64,000 nt of DNA, from positions 36,804,085 through 36,868,084 of the forward strand of contig CALNVZ010002974.1 of NCBI GenBank assembly GCA_940671915.1. The letters are read 5' to 3'. The number at the start of each line of letters is the position of its first letter. The stretch's first letter is position 1. The position numbers and the translations under genes are program-made. The notes under the pieces were generated by a model. That model did no database searches. It was not told the DNA's origin and was given only the letters and a program-made list of their open reading frames with translations. This document shows, one piece after another, positions 1 to 11,395 of the stretch. The DNA comes from Paracentrotus lividus (Eukaryota > Echinodermata > Echinoidea > Camarodonta > Echinidae).

Positions 1-724
1 TATAGTTTCAGGAGCAGGTCATAACTATACCAGGCCTGCGTCGTTGACCCAGACTTTCTTCCTAGCCCTATATTCAACCTTAGTTCAGATGCTTCCACGG
101 TTTATCTGTTATAGCTAGTCAGCATGTCGGATTTTTGTTCAAATCTTCATAAGTGAAACTAAGAGCTGGGTTATTAGGGTGTCAAATTATTAGGTATCCA
201 GTTTGTAACCCGGGAACGAATGATCCACACTTTCAAAAATGACAAAATAATATTCAGAAAAGTAAAAAAACATGTAGCCTTATATATGAATCAATTTAAC
301 GCAAAAGGCTGAACAAAGTTCTTTCCTGACAGATGCAGTCCGAGATTCCTAGCATTGAAAGAAAAAAAACTAAAAATGAAAATCAAGTTTAATCTCCTTA
401 ATTATCCAATCAGTAAGCAGATAGCATGGTGGGACTCAATCTTAAATCATATGTAAAATGTAAATCATCATACATGTCATAATTACAGTATTAATTGATA
501 TATTTTAAGCTTTCCGATGTTGACTATTATTACCCTGCAATGTCACTTTATGGCCTTAACCTCATTGTAAAGTTATTGATAATATTATTTTTTATATATT
601 TCCTTTTTTGGGGGGCTCACAGGCTTTAGCCTTCATTAAAGTCCCTGACCGTTTATGCGTTTATTATCCAAAATTTAACGAGTCAACAAAACTTCATTCA
701 TCAATATGAATGTTTATATAAACC

Positions 725-779
<55 letters not shown>

Positions 780-2600
780 AATATTCTTTAATTATATTTG
801 TTATATGAATTGAAAATCCACGATTATTTTCTGATTACTCCTCCACAAGTACTTATTTACTTTATGAATGCATCCTTGCGAAAAATGTGGTATCATTGAT
901 TTCTTGTGTTTGAGTATACATACACACAAGGGCCCTGCGTTATCAAACTTGCGATTGCTCTGTCTTGAATTGGGGATTGTATCCGCGATCGATTGGATCA
1001 ATTGCAGCTTTATAATACGATGTGCAGATCTGTTTGGGACTTAAATTAGATTATGACATTCTATCGTTTATCCTGTGATTCGTGTCAGGGAGAGTGATAG
1101 ATCAAGGAGATCAGATAACTTCGCACCAGATATTATGCGAGGAGGAACAAAATCATGGGGAAGGCTGCGGGATACAGTATTTCATGAGGAGAGAGACAGA
1201 TTTATGGTAGAACAAAATTGACAAAAATCATAAGTCTGGCTAGGCAAGATCTTGGACTCGAGGGGGGGGTGCAGCTACCCCCCAAAAAAAAAGGGGGGGA
1301 AGGGTTTGGGGTTGGGGTTCTTTCGTGATTGGACGGGGCGTTAGTGGCCTTTTGGGATCGGTGTTTCTGTCATTCTTCTTTCGACATTTTGGGAGGAGAG
1401 GGATGACTTGGTACGTTGCCCTGGATTTCAGTATGCCGTGGGGGGGGGGGGTTCTTGTCTGTCTGAGATAGTCTGAGAGTATTAGCTCAATCTCTCTATC
1501 CTATCTTCGGTACGAGATGCAGGTGATGAAATTGGGCCGTTAATTCGTGTTTCCTTTTCTCGAAACTGAACCGTTTTAAAAAAAAAGTGTAGAAAAGGGG
1601 GCGCTGCTGCATGTTGGAATGCATCGTGGAGTCTCATGTCTCTACCTTTGCTCTTTAAAGGTAAACATTAGATCAATTTTTAAATCTTGCTTGAGACAGC
1701 TGGATTGTGGTCAGCATTAATACAATCAAGCAAGAAGAAAACACCTAAAAATCGCTAATATAAAACAACCACGTCACTTTTAACGCACACCAGAAACAGT
1801 AAATTTTGGGGGTTCTTTAGTCTTTTTTTTTTTACCTTCCTCCCAATGACCCTTGTGGACTATTGAAAATTGGTCTATTAAAATGTGCTTAATTGACTTT
1901 TACTGATTGGGGGGGGGGGGCTTACTTTTTCTGGTTATGTTATACTTTAAATAAATGGAATCGCAATTAAACTTTCGGTGCCCATTACATTGAGAACGCG
2001 GACGTTTTTTTGTTCGGCGTTTAATTAGTAGATTGTCAGTACGTGTAAAAATTGGGTTTCTTTTTTTTTAATTGCAACAGGAAACTGTGATCTTGATTTA
2101 TACGATTCCTATTACATCTTATGGGATGTTTTGTGGTTTATTTTCGGTTGAATTAGTTTCTTGTACGTCATCATTTAACATGTGAAAGGATATCGTTTAA
2201 TATATAGTTTCTGTTATTTCTCTCTCCACGAAATAAAGTGCTCAAGAAACGCTCTTATCGAAATAGAATAGAAGAGGTCGATCTGATGAAAGCTGTATGG
2301 ATACTCATTGCCAGTAAATGGGGGAAAATTAAGTCTGAGAACACTGCCCGCAACTTATTGGTTAAATGATGCAGAAAGAGAGAGAGAGGGGGAGAATTGA
2401 ATATAAATTTGCCAAATTTCTTATTTTGGAGGCAAGAACTTCTTGTTTCAGTTCTTTGTATTCGACCATGTGCGTATCAAGTTTGGTGTTATTTAGAAGG
2501 ATTAAAAGAGCCTTCTGTCGTTCTGCCATGGACGTTATGAGACATGGTTCTGCCGAAGCCTAACAAAAATTAATCTGATAATTTCCTTAAACAACGAATG
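1..2600. other. Non-coding, no gene seen
   Basis: No reading frame here has coding character. The stretch holds a long CT microsatellite at 727-778, several homopolymer runs (G runs near 1261, 1441 and 1910; A, C and T runs near 1270, 1580 and 1820) and otherwise ordinary A+T-rich sequence. It is either intergenic or intron of the gene whose last exon lies at 4.6-5.6 kb; the sequence does not decide which. Confidence 0.6.
727..778. repeat. CT/TC dinucleotide microsatellite
   Basis: About 26 uninterrupted copies of CT. It is pure, so likely length-variable. Confidence 0.95.
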
Positions 2601-2764
2601 AAACATCGTCCATGTCTTCTGAAGACAGCAAACTGTTAACTTGTCTCAGAGGTTATTGAATAGTGACCTTGGAATGACTGAGTCTTTGTTTTGACCAAGG
2701 CGCCACTTGTCAGGATACGAGAGTTGAATAGAATCCATGGCTGAATTGAGGGATGTTGCACTGG

Positions 2765-3150
2765 CTTATATCCACTTGGTCTAACAGCAGTTGGTCCAAT
2801 TCTCTATACCACGTGGGCTAAACCCAGTTTTGTCTAACTTCCAATTGGTCTAATGACCACTTGGTTTAATTGCCGATTCGTCGAATAGCCTAATGGTCAA
2901 ATTGCCCTTTGGTCTAATTCCTAAATGAATATTTGGTATATTTCCAGTCTGTTACAGGAATCGACCAAGTGGTGTTTGATAAATTGGGCATTAGACCAAA
3001 TTTATTTTACGAATGTTAAATAGGCGAAGTGACAATTAGAGCAACAGATAATTAGACAAACTGGTAGTAGACGAAATAGAATTAGACCATGTTGGATGAG
3101 GCCAAACGGGCATTAGTCAAAGTGGGTTTAGACCAATTGGCAATTTACCA
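2765..3150. repeat. Foldback array built of TTGGTCTAA-type short repeats
   Basis: The left half repeats phrases such as ACTTGGTCTAA, CCAATTGGTCTAAT and TTTGGTCTAATT about every 20 bases. The right half carries the reverse complement (TTAGACCAA and variants near 2993, 3083 and 3129). The whole block therefore reads as a long imperfect palindrome assembled from roughly 20-bp subrepeats, with its centre near 2950. There is no ORF. It resembles a non-autonomous foldback element; the family is not identified. Confidence 0.7.
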
Positions 3151-3975
3151 TTGCACCTTGCATTCCTTGAAGAAGATTGTCAAAATATTACGTCTTCTTT
3201 TAAGAGCATTACTTTTCAATTTCTTATAAATTTGTAATGAGGCATAGTAAGTCACATTAGAGGGTTTGATAGTTCAATAAACGTATCACACGAGGGTTAG
3301 ATAGTTGAACACACGTATCACTCTCAAAATTGTAGCATTAATTTCATCCTGAATCCTCTGATCGACTATGTGATTCGTCTTGTCATATTGCTCTGACCAT
3401 GGCGCCATTTTTCAGGATACGAGAGTTGAACTTTGGTATTTGACATCGCTGTACTGATCTTACACCTTGTATTCTTTGGAGAGGTAGCTTGTTATAACTT
3501 GCAAAGAGGCATGTTAAGACAATATAAAATATAGATGGTTTGATAGTTCAACAAACGTATCACTCAATGGTTAGATAGTTAAAAAAAGACTATCACTCTC
3601 AAGACTCGAAGCATTAATCATGTTAATTTCACCTTGTTTCCTAGCTCGATTGACTTTCATTTGTCTCACTCATTGTTGTGACCATGCAGCAATTTCACAG
3701 GATACGATTGAGTTGAATATGCCATTCCCGGGAGAGATGTTTTGTCAAAATGTTACGTCTTTGTTTGAGCAAACTATACATGAATTGACAGAATTTAGAA
3801 GGTTATCTGTTTTATAATATTAAGCAATAAACATTTCACTATGAACATTATAATAACATTTAATTGCGTCGTCCTCACTCTCCTTGCTAATTTATCTTAG
3901 TCATTGTTCATGTTGTTGTCACCAACATATTATGACACCTCTATTCAAGATGCGAAAGTTGAGTTTTGCATTTCT

Positions 3976-4140
3976 GGGCTGTGTTCCACCAAGACGTTCG
4001 TAAGTTACGAATGACGTTATGAACGACTTGTGATTATATCTTGTGCTAAATGATTATGCATGTATAGCACCTGAGAACATGTTCCAGTCGTTCGTAAAGT
4101 CATTCGTAACTTTAAGAACGACTTGGTGAAACACCCCCAG
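3976..4140. mobile_element. Small hairpin MITE, copy 1
   Basis: About 165 bp with arms of about 38 bp. The left arm reads GTGTTCCACCAAGACGTTCG followed by TAAGTTACGAATGAC. The right arm is its near-perfect reverse complement, ending AACGACTTGGTGAAACAC. It has no coding capacity. A second copy lies about 120 bp downstream in the same orientation. Confidence 0.8.
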
Positions 4141-4255
4141 CAGTAACATCATTTAATTGGATCATTAGTCATTGCCTCGAGCTAGATAGGCGACACTTCT
4201 TCATGTTCTCCGGATGTGAGAGTTGAACTGTTGTGCTCATACACCTTTCATTTCT

Positions 4256-4434
4256 GGGCCGTGTTTCACCAAGTCATTCGTACGCCTAAGTTACGAATGA
4301 CTTTACGAACGACTGATGATCAGTTCTTGTGCTAACTCATAAAGCATGTGATTAATTTAGCACCCGATAACATATTCCAGTCGTTCGTAAATTCGTATGT
4401 AACTTTAAGAACGACTTGGGGAAACACCACCCAG
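4256..4434. mobile_element. Small hairpin MITE, copy 2
   Basis: Same family as the element at 3976-4140: arms GTGTTTCACCAAGTCATTCG and, at the right end, AACGACTTGGGGAAACAC. The middle also matches copy 1 (the phrase TTGTGCTAA, then TAGCACC and TTCCAGTCGTTCGTAAA). The pair lies in the degenerate tandem array, so the element may have been amplified with its host unit. Confidence 0.8.
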
Positions 4435-4633
4435 GCCAGGGTTGAAAGGGTTTACCATTAAATTTTAAACCGGTAAAAGAGTCATTTTAAAGAAATGTTA
4501 CGTGTAAATGATTTCAGATGTCCTAATAGAAAAAAATATTGTTTTATTTTAGTAAACCCATGACAATTTTTTTCCTCATTATTGCATTATCTCTTTACAT
4601 GTCTTGATATTTTCTCTTTTATGTGCACCACAG

Positions 4634-5623
4634 ATGGATCTCCATAACACAGACAAGGAACTGGAACGCACTTTGTTCACTTTGCAGTCCAAGATCCGCG
4701 ACCTCAAGAACAAAATCAATCAAGACGAAGCCGACGATGATGAAGACGATTCGGAGAAGACCGATTACCAATCCAGTTGGTCGTCCAGTGGACATCGAAA
4801 CGACAGCTTCTCGACGCCCACTTCGCAGAAGATAAACATAATCAAAGAGGAAAATGAAGAAGAACAACATGAAATGGAGATCAAACCGGTTAAGAGGTTT
4901 CATGAAGAGATTACAGTGACACGTACTCAGGTCAAAGAGGTTAACGCCATCAACACAGCCCAAACAACCAATGGGGTTAAAGCAGTCAACTCTGCCAACG
5001 CGGTCAACTCAGTAAATATAACGCATGTTAAAGGTAGCGCCGTCCTTGCGAACATGGGCAATGGTGCAGCGGTGAATCATAATGCTAATGGTTACAGTAG
5101 AAACACGAATAATAGTTTGGATCAGACAGTTAGACCAGCTGTAAGTCTAAGAAAAAGTGTCACTTCAGATGGTCTTAAGAACTACAGCAATTTGGAAAAG
5201 CCTAATCTTCCACCTCCACCGCCTCCGCCGGTATCGGCGTCACCTACCCCATCGCTGAAGAGTACAAGTAGCAGTGAAGTGGTGCATCGATTTACCATGA
5301 AAGAAGAAAGTAAACGTGACTCAATGTCCTCGTCTTCCTTTGTATCATCTTCCTCATCATTCACGTCATCATTGGAGGAACTTCGACTGCAAGATGTCCC
5401 TCGTGATCTCAGGTCTAGTGGTCGTAGCTTTGATCGTATGACGTTCGACGAGGAAGACGAAGAATCGGAAGATCTCGTTCAAGAAGAAGGGGAGGAGATT
5501 ACGATCAAAGATAATGCGATCAGTTTTGATGACAATGGCAATGAAGGAACGAGTAGTGAGGAAACAACTGAAGCCTCACGGATGATGGATTCAATATGGG
5601 CAGAAGTTGCTATGTTTTCTTGA
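4634..5623 (+). CDS. 3' terminal coding exon of an unrecognised acidic Ser-rich protein
   Basis: The open frame runs 330 codons from a good splice acceptor (pyrimidine tract, then CACCACAG before 4634) to TGA at 5621. The first codon of the exon is ATG, so it could be either a start or an internal Met after splicing; the position directly after an acceptor makes a terminal exon of a longer upstream gene more likely. Residues 1-35 (KELERTLFTLQSKIRDLKNK) look like a short coiled coil. Then come an acidic stretch (DEADDDEDD), a region of Asn/Val/Ala repeats around VNSANAVNSVN, a seven-proline run followed by VSASPTPS, a Ser-rich tract (MSSSSFVSSSSSF), and a strongly acidic tail ending in AEVAMFS. 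The composition suggests an intrinsically disordered cytoskeletal or scaffold protein, but I recognise no domain. Upstream exons are outside the window or not identifiable here. Confidence 0.75.
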   Translation: MDLHNTDKELERTLFTLQSKIRDLKNKINQDEADDDEDDSEKTDYQSSWSSSGHRNDSFSTPTSQKINIIKEENEEEQHEMEIKPVKRFHEEITVTRTQVKEVNAINTAQTTNGVKAVNSANAVNSVNITHVKGSAVLANMGNGAAVNHNANGYSRNTNNSLDQTVRPAVSLRKSVTSDGLKNYSNLEKPNLPPPPPPPVSASPTPSLKSTSSSEVVHRFTMKEESKRDSMSSSSFVSSSSSFTSSLEELRLQDVPRDLRSSGRSFDRMTFDEEDEESEDLVQEEGEEITIKDNAISFDDNGNEGTSSEETTEASRMMDSIWAEVAMFS

Positions 5624-5809
5624 AGACATACAGAACCAAAGACATTTAATGAACATTTTGAAAATGCAATTTGGCCTTCGAGCAAACTCGAGTCCATGAA
5701 CAATGCGAGGAGATTGAACAAAGTGCAAAAACATACGTTTATAAACAAAGTGTTAAAATAGGTATGCTATATCTTCCAATGACGGATACTCTCGTCGTAT
5801 ACCATTTTG

Positions 5810-5815
5810 AATAAA
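5810..5815 (+). terminator. Poly(A) signal AATAAA
   Basis: AATAAA lies 187 bases after the TGA of the exon ending at 5623. It is the first canonical hexamer after the stop and fits a short 3' UTR. Confidence 0.5.
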
Positions 5816-6343
5816 TTTGTGATTTAAAACGTTTGAAAGGGATTATTTTCTTCTTATAAAGAAACTTATAGCGTAGGACTTTCAAAGATGAAAGTGTTTG
5901 AGATGCAGGATAAAAACAGAAAGGCTTGTGCAAGCAAACAAAGTCATGTGACGACTTATATGTTTCCTTGAATAGATAGATGAAAAGGTTTAATCTTGAG
6001 TTCAGGGCCCCGTAACACAAAAGTTTGCGAACGATTGCAAATTTGAAAGAATTACTTTGATTAGTTGCTGATCAGCTTTTTGAACCAAAAGTGCGTGCAA
6101 CAACGACCACGATTGGCTATTGCCATTTTGCGATTGATTTTCTACTTCTACGTTAAATCTTGGTAGACTGTCGGGTATTTCATCAAGTATTTGTGATATC
6201 TTGTCCAATGAAAGGGGAATATCATCACCTTACCAACTTTTTGAATGCACGACAACTTAATCATCACGAATTTGATAGAATTTAATCAAAGCTGAATAGG
6301 ATTAATCAAAGAAATTGGGATATTAGTCGGTTTGAAATTTTAT
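5816..6343. other. Non-coding
   Basis: No gene is seen. A segment from about 6003 (GGCCCCGTAACAC...) resembles stretches near 930 and 24145 that share a GGGCCCTG(t)AAC-type end and the phrase ATCGCAAATTTGAAA, so it is probably a dispersed repeat. Confidence 0.5.
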
Positions 6344-9300
6344 GAACCTAGAAAAGTTGTTTCCACTGAAGTTTTTTTGCTGATTTGTGATCTCATGTGG
6401 TTCTAAAACAATTTTAGCTTGGTTGCCAAACGGGCAACCTTGGGCAATTTGCATAATTAGCATAAATTCAAAATGGCCGCCATGCTAAATGATGAAACTT
6501 AACTTTTGAACTATAGATCGTATTTTGAAGTATAAAACATGCATATGGGGATTACTTTATGCATACAATCCATTGCAAATGTTGTTTTTATGACTCGATT
6601 TCAATTTTATGATTTAAAGGTAAAATAAAGGTCGAATATAAGGAAATTCATTATATTTTGATTATACTGTAAATATAAGATTTTAAAGGGCTAATTACAT
6701 GTAGATAAGAGCAGGCGACATCTCTTGTTGTTCTAAAACAATTTTAGATTGGTTGCCAAATGGATAACCTTGGGCAATGTGCATAATTAGCATATATTCA
6801 AAATGGCCGCCATGCTTATATGATGAAACTTAACTTTTCAACTATAGATCGCATATTTAAGTATAAAACATGCAAACAGGGGTTAATGTATGCGTAGAAT
6901 CCGTTGCAAATGTTACTTTTGTGACTTGATGTCAATTTTATGCGTTGAAGGTCAAATAAAGGTCAAATAAATTATAAGGAAATACATTATATTTTTATTA
7001 TATTGTAAATATGAGACTTTGAATGGCTAATTACATGGATATAAATTAGTGAAAATTGATTTGAGTTATGCAGGATCATTTCCATACACTATTTCTTCAT
7101 TTTTTTCCCAAAGCATATCAATGCTGGTCAATCCAAGGTCAATTTTCATTCTGGAAAAAAAACAGTCACACAGTACGCTGAGATAAAGGAATTTCAAGAC
7201 TTCCAGAAAGCTGCCTCGAATATAACATCAAAAGAGACCCCTTGAAAAAAGCCCAAGAAGCACTAAATGTGTGATTGGGGGTCTTATCAGGCATTATGGC
7301 CTCAGAGCCTTGATGACCTTCAGTAGCCTCCTATCTCTAAAAGCAGCTGAATTATCGAAATATATCAAAATATCAGAAAAGTTTTACCGGGTGGCGAAGG
7401 ACTTTCTTTTTTTTCTTTTCCAAAATATTTTTGAGTACATGGGCATGATGGGGACCAAAGTCTGTCCTCAGTGATAGAAGAGAAAACTGACAGAAGATAA
7501 GGGACAACCTTCAATGACCCAGAAGAGTTAGATTGTTTGGCGAACATCCTGTCTTTCCCAGAGTATATGTATGCCCTGGAGCAATAGAGAGGGCATCAAG
7601 AAAACACTTACGTTGCTCCAAAGCATTTGCTATGAGGAAGACTGTCTTGGAAATGTCACATGAAAAGCGCTAGAAGATAGCGGTTAAAAAACCGAATGCA
7701 CCAAGGCATCCTGGACCTTAGGTAAGCCACGGAGGACGGAAGCAGTCTCAGAGACTTGAGGGATCATTTGAGAAAGAATAAAAGAACCCAACAGATCAGA
7801 GAGTAGCTGATCGAGCAAAAGACAGCGATGAACCACGAACAGCTGCAATTGCTAAATTGTAGTCTTGGGTCATCAATACAGTTGAGATCAAGAAGACAGA
7901 TCAGAAAGATAGTGATGGATGGTAAATATACCTCCTAGGACCAACACCTATCTCCTTGCACCAAGAAAGTGCTTCCAGACCTAGAAAGGTAGGGTGTTCT
8001 ATAAGACTCCCTCCTACTCTGAACTAAAAACTGAGCTGTACGCTCATCAGAGAAGCTCGACGATCGAGCTCTCTCCCTGATAGTGGCAAAGCAACAGTGT
8101 AGTATTCCCAGCAGGGGCTGAGACATCAGATCTAGACTCTACGGAAACCACATCAGACGTTCCAAGAGGTCTGGAAACCAACGTCGAGGTATCAAAACCA
8201 ACGCCACCAGATTCTCTTTAATTCTCCTGTGAACCTGAGGAATCAGCAGGAACGGAGGAGTTCTCCCCACTTTCTCCACTGGATTGCGAAGGCATTCTGA
8301 GCAAATTCCTCCGATTCTTGAACCCATGAACAGAACAGAGGGAGGTGACTATTGAGCAACCGCGTGTACAAGTCGATACCAAAAATCCTAATTAGCTATT
8401 TGAACACAACCAGACAGAGAGTCGACTCCGAGGGTAGACACTTTCTCCTGGAAAAATAGTCCGCTAAGAGATAATTTTGACCCAGGATTTGTGAACCTAT
8501 TAGAAAAATGCCTTCCGAACGATGAGACCCGAACATGCGCACGACCGCAGTCGCTTAAAATCACTGTCTGATGACAATAACCCCACCCCAAACATAGAAC
8601 CACCACGTCCATGGGGACAGTTCTGGAAGTTAGGGAAATCTGTTAGGGTTTGCCTTAGATAATAAAGCAGCTACAAAGTCAAAGAAGAAGCAAACATTTG
8701 AACCAACCAGACAGAGGGATCATGGTGTGCAATAGCTCATACTCTCGGCTTGTAAAACCCTAAAAAGACGGAGTTGGAAATGTCTCAATCAGCAGGCGAC
8801 AATCGTGCAAGACATCGACTAAACTGTACAGCTGTTGTGATCGAAGCCAACGTTTAGCTCCCGCATCATGAACTTCTTAGGGACCGTCCATGCTGCGTAG
8901 TCATTCTAGTTGATGATTACATCCAACTTTGCGTCTAGTGGGGATGATCGCGGACTTCTCGCCACTGACCAGGAATCTTCCGGAATCCTATGTGGTGTGA
9001 GGAAGCTGGAGATGGAGAGAACAGAGTCTCGGACTCCTCCACTAACATCTAATCATTTAGATTTCTCTATTTCTAGGAACGTCATGAAGGTCAAAAACCC
9101 AGAGGCGACCACCGACCGATTCCTCCTCTGTCCGTCTGTATCTTTCTCTCCATCTTCTCCCTCCTCTCACTCTATCTACTATTATACTTGATCATTGATT
9201 ATAGTGTTTTCGTTTAATGAGATGACAATCGTACTGTTAATCACTATTTTCCAGAAAGTTGACCTTAGAATGACCAGTATTGATGATATGGTTTGTAAAA

Positions 9301-9697
9301 TTGAAGAGATAGTGCACGGAAATGCTCCTGCACATTCCAAACCAAGATATTCAGCTTTTCAAAGTCTATATTCACAGTCTAATAAAAAATATAATAATTC
9401 CCTATATTTGACCTTTATTTGACCTTTATCACATAAAATTGACATCGAGTCATAAAAGCAACATTTGCAATGGATTCTTTGCATAAAGTAACCCCTAAAT
9501 GCATGTTTTATATTTTTAAATGCGATCTATAGTTCAAAAGTTAAGTTTCACCATATAGCATGGCGGCCATTTTGAATTTATGCTAATTATGCTAATTGCC
9601 CAAGGTTGCCCGGTTGGCAACAAGCTAAAATTGTTGTAATATCACATGAGATCACAAATCAGCAAAAAACTTCAGTGGAAACAACTTTTCTAGGTTC
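6344..9697. mobile_element. Element of 3.35 kb with long inverted ends and a DIRS-like interior
   Basis: The left end begins GAACCTAGAAAAGTTGTTTC and the right end is its reverse complement, finishing GAAACAACTTTTCTAGGTTC at 9697. The inverted similarity continues for about 330 bp, including the phrase TTCAAAATGGCCGCCATGCT. On the left the arm is present twice in tandem (about 6344-6720 and 6722-7070); on the right once (about 9350-9697). The interior holds a broken tyrosine-recombinase retroelement on the minus strand. Inverted terminal repeats are a known feature of DIRS1-type elements, so the arms and interior plausibly belong together. The alternative is a DIRS fragment captured by an unrelated inverted-repeat element. 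Confidence 0.65.
7365..8612 (-). pseudogene. DIRS/Ngaro-like RNase H and tyrosine recombinase remnant
   Basis: Read on the minus strand, the order is that of a DIRS-type pol region. Near 8415 is VSTLGVDSLSG, like the end of the RNase H region (DSLSR in relatives). At 8150-8210 is LVALVLIPRRWFPDLLERL, matching the family phrase LxAPxWPxQxWFPxLLxL. Around 7965 to 7830 is ALSWCKEIGVGP, then after a stop QDYNLAIAAVRGSS, like the N-terminal YR segment. Near 7640 is DISKTVFLIANALEQRK followed by DALSIAPG, which resembles the family phrase KTVFLxALASGxRxSEIHALS. Stops and frameshifts separate these blocks, and the reverse transcriptase part is largely missing. It is an inactive fragment. Confidence 0.7.
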
Positions 9698-11166
9698 ACT
9701 ACACAAGGTATAGGAGCTTCAAATGGACTATATTGGAATTCCGTTACTAGAATACAATATTACCTATCTCTGATCTGCACCTGCAATTAATCAGTTCCAT
9801 CGTATTGTTCTGAAGATCTTTACATGATCGGCCGCCCGGAATACATTTCTAAAAGCCTTTCTCAAAACGTGATTAAAACCTAGACTCAAGATTGATACCT
9901 TTCATGTTCATGATGTATGCTATTTTGAAATATCTTGTATTTTGTTTATCCTAGTTGTGTGTGAATGTTAGAAGTATCCAAAATATAATAACAGTCATGA
10001 AAATGTATTACTCAGATGACTTGTTTTATGGAAGGCAGTTATGATTGTTATATTGTATTATTCTCGGCTTTTGAAAATGTGAGATATAGAAATTCAATTT
10101 CTTGTCATTTCATTTGATGAAGTCTCTGCAACGTTCACAATCCAGTTTTATAGGTCCATTGTAGCCAAACAATGGATTAAGATAATTGTATATTCGATAC
10201 AATCTATTGTAAAAGGTATTATTCATAAGTCAGTTGTCTGTTTATGTCATGGGACCTTAAGTAGCATCACCATCCGAAAGACGTGACTGGGGCTTGAACA
10301 GGGGTCTGACGAGAATCAATTTGTAGGAGAATACATAAAGCCATGAGCATATTAATATTGCACAGTAATTTTTTTCCAAATGTTGGTTCAAGAAATTAGA
10401 TGGTGTCCGTAAGTATAATGAATTATCATTAACTAATCAAGCCTCTGGGCACAAGTCTAGACGCAGATATACCTAAAATGCCTTGGGGTTTATTTATAGA
10501 CCAATAATCATCAAACTGACTCAGGTGATATGCTGTCCCGTCTAAACAAAAGGGCGTGAATATTCCATTCTTATTCATCAAGCAAACTACTTATTAACCA
10601 CTGCAAACTCATTTGTAACTCATAGAGAGTCAATACGGCGTTTTATAAATTGCAGTGACGCAGGGCGTGGTATGTGAGTATGTTCCTAGGGTCTGAGAAA
10701 GGGGTCTCTATATTAAGTTGATAGGATTAGGCGGCCATTAGTCGTCTAATATAGAACTTCCCATGGCTCTAGGTATAGTAGCCAAGTTTGTGGATATGTT
10801 GGCTCATAAAAGAACATTGATAGGAGCATTATATTCCTAGATCATGATGATGTCTGTGTACACGTGCTTCCCGTAATCATCATTTATATATTTCTTCAGT
10901 TTCTCTCGATATTTTGATTGATCAATAATGAATGATGAATTCACAATGCCAAAGTTGATATTGTCAATATTACTGATAAATGATAAGGATGCGTTATCTA
11001 CGGATGGACTATGACAAGGCCCTAGATATCAATACAGGGTTTTCCTCCCGATTCAATCAATATAGTGATGTCACATATATACCTGCCCATCACAACCAGA
11101 AGGACGTTATTGTGTAAACACATATATGCCCTTTTCAGACATGGCGGGTTAAGGTAAACGGATGAG

Positions 11167-11395
11167 AAACGGATAGGGATATGCTGTCCTTGTCCGATGG
11201 TTGTGCGTTTGATCCTGTATGTGTACTGTACTTGATCGTTTCTCATGCATTAAGTCTGCTTGGTCCTCGCACGCACACCGCATATCCACGAGACGCATTC
11301 GGGACGACAAACGATCAAATCGCATATGCGAGGCATGACAAACGGTCATGAACGCACAACCATCGGACACGGGATGGATTTCGGTATCCGTTTCT
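11167..11395. mobile_element. Foldback/MITE with ~45-bp arms
   Basis: The left arm contains GAAACGGATAGGGATATG and TCCGATGGTTGTGCGTTT. The right arm contains their reverse complements, GAACGCACAACCATCGGA and ATCCGTTTC. The loop of about 140 bp is C+G-richer than its surroundings. No ORF or clear target duplication was identified. Confidence 0.6.

Larger units (their letters stand above)
2600..4260. repeat. Degenerate tandem array of a 230-300 bp unit
   Basis: A phrase of the form GACCAtGGCGCCA..TCAGGATACGAGAGTTGAA recurs near 2692, 3398 and 3679, and in weaker form near 3917 and 4187. A second phrase, TTTGATAGTTCAA(c/t)AAACGTATCAC, recurs near 3268 and 3546. The units are diverged and spaced unevenly because two small hairpin elements and a palindromic array have inserted into them. 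No coding function is visible. Confidence 0.65.

Noticed and set aside
4619-4963. Open frame of 114 codons on the minus strand
   Set aside because: It lies opposite the well-supported coding exon and has no independent signal.
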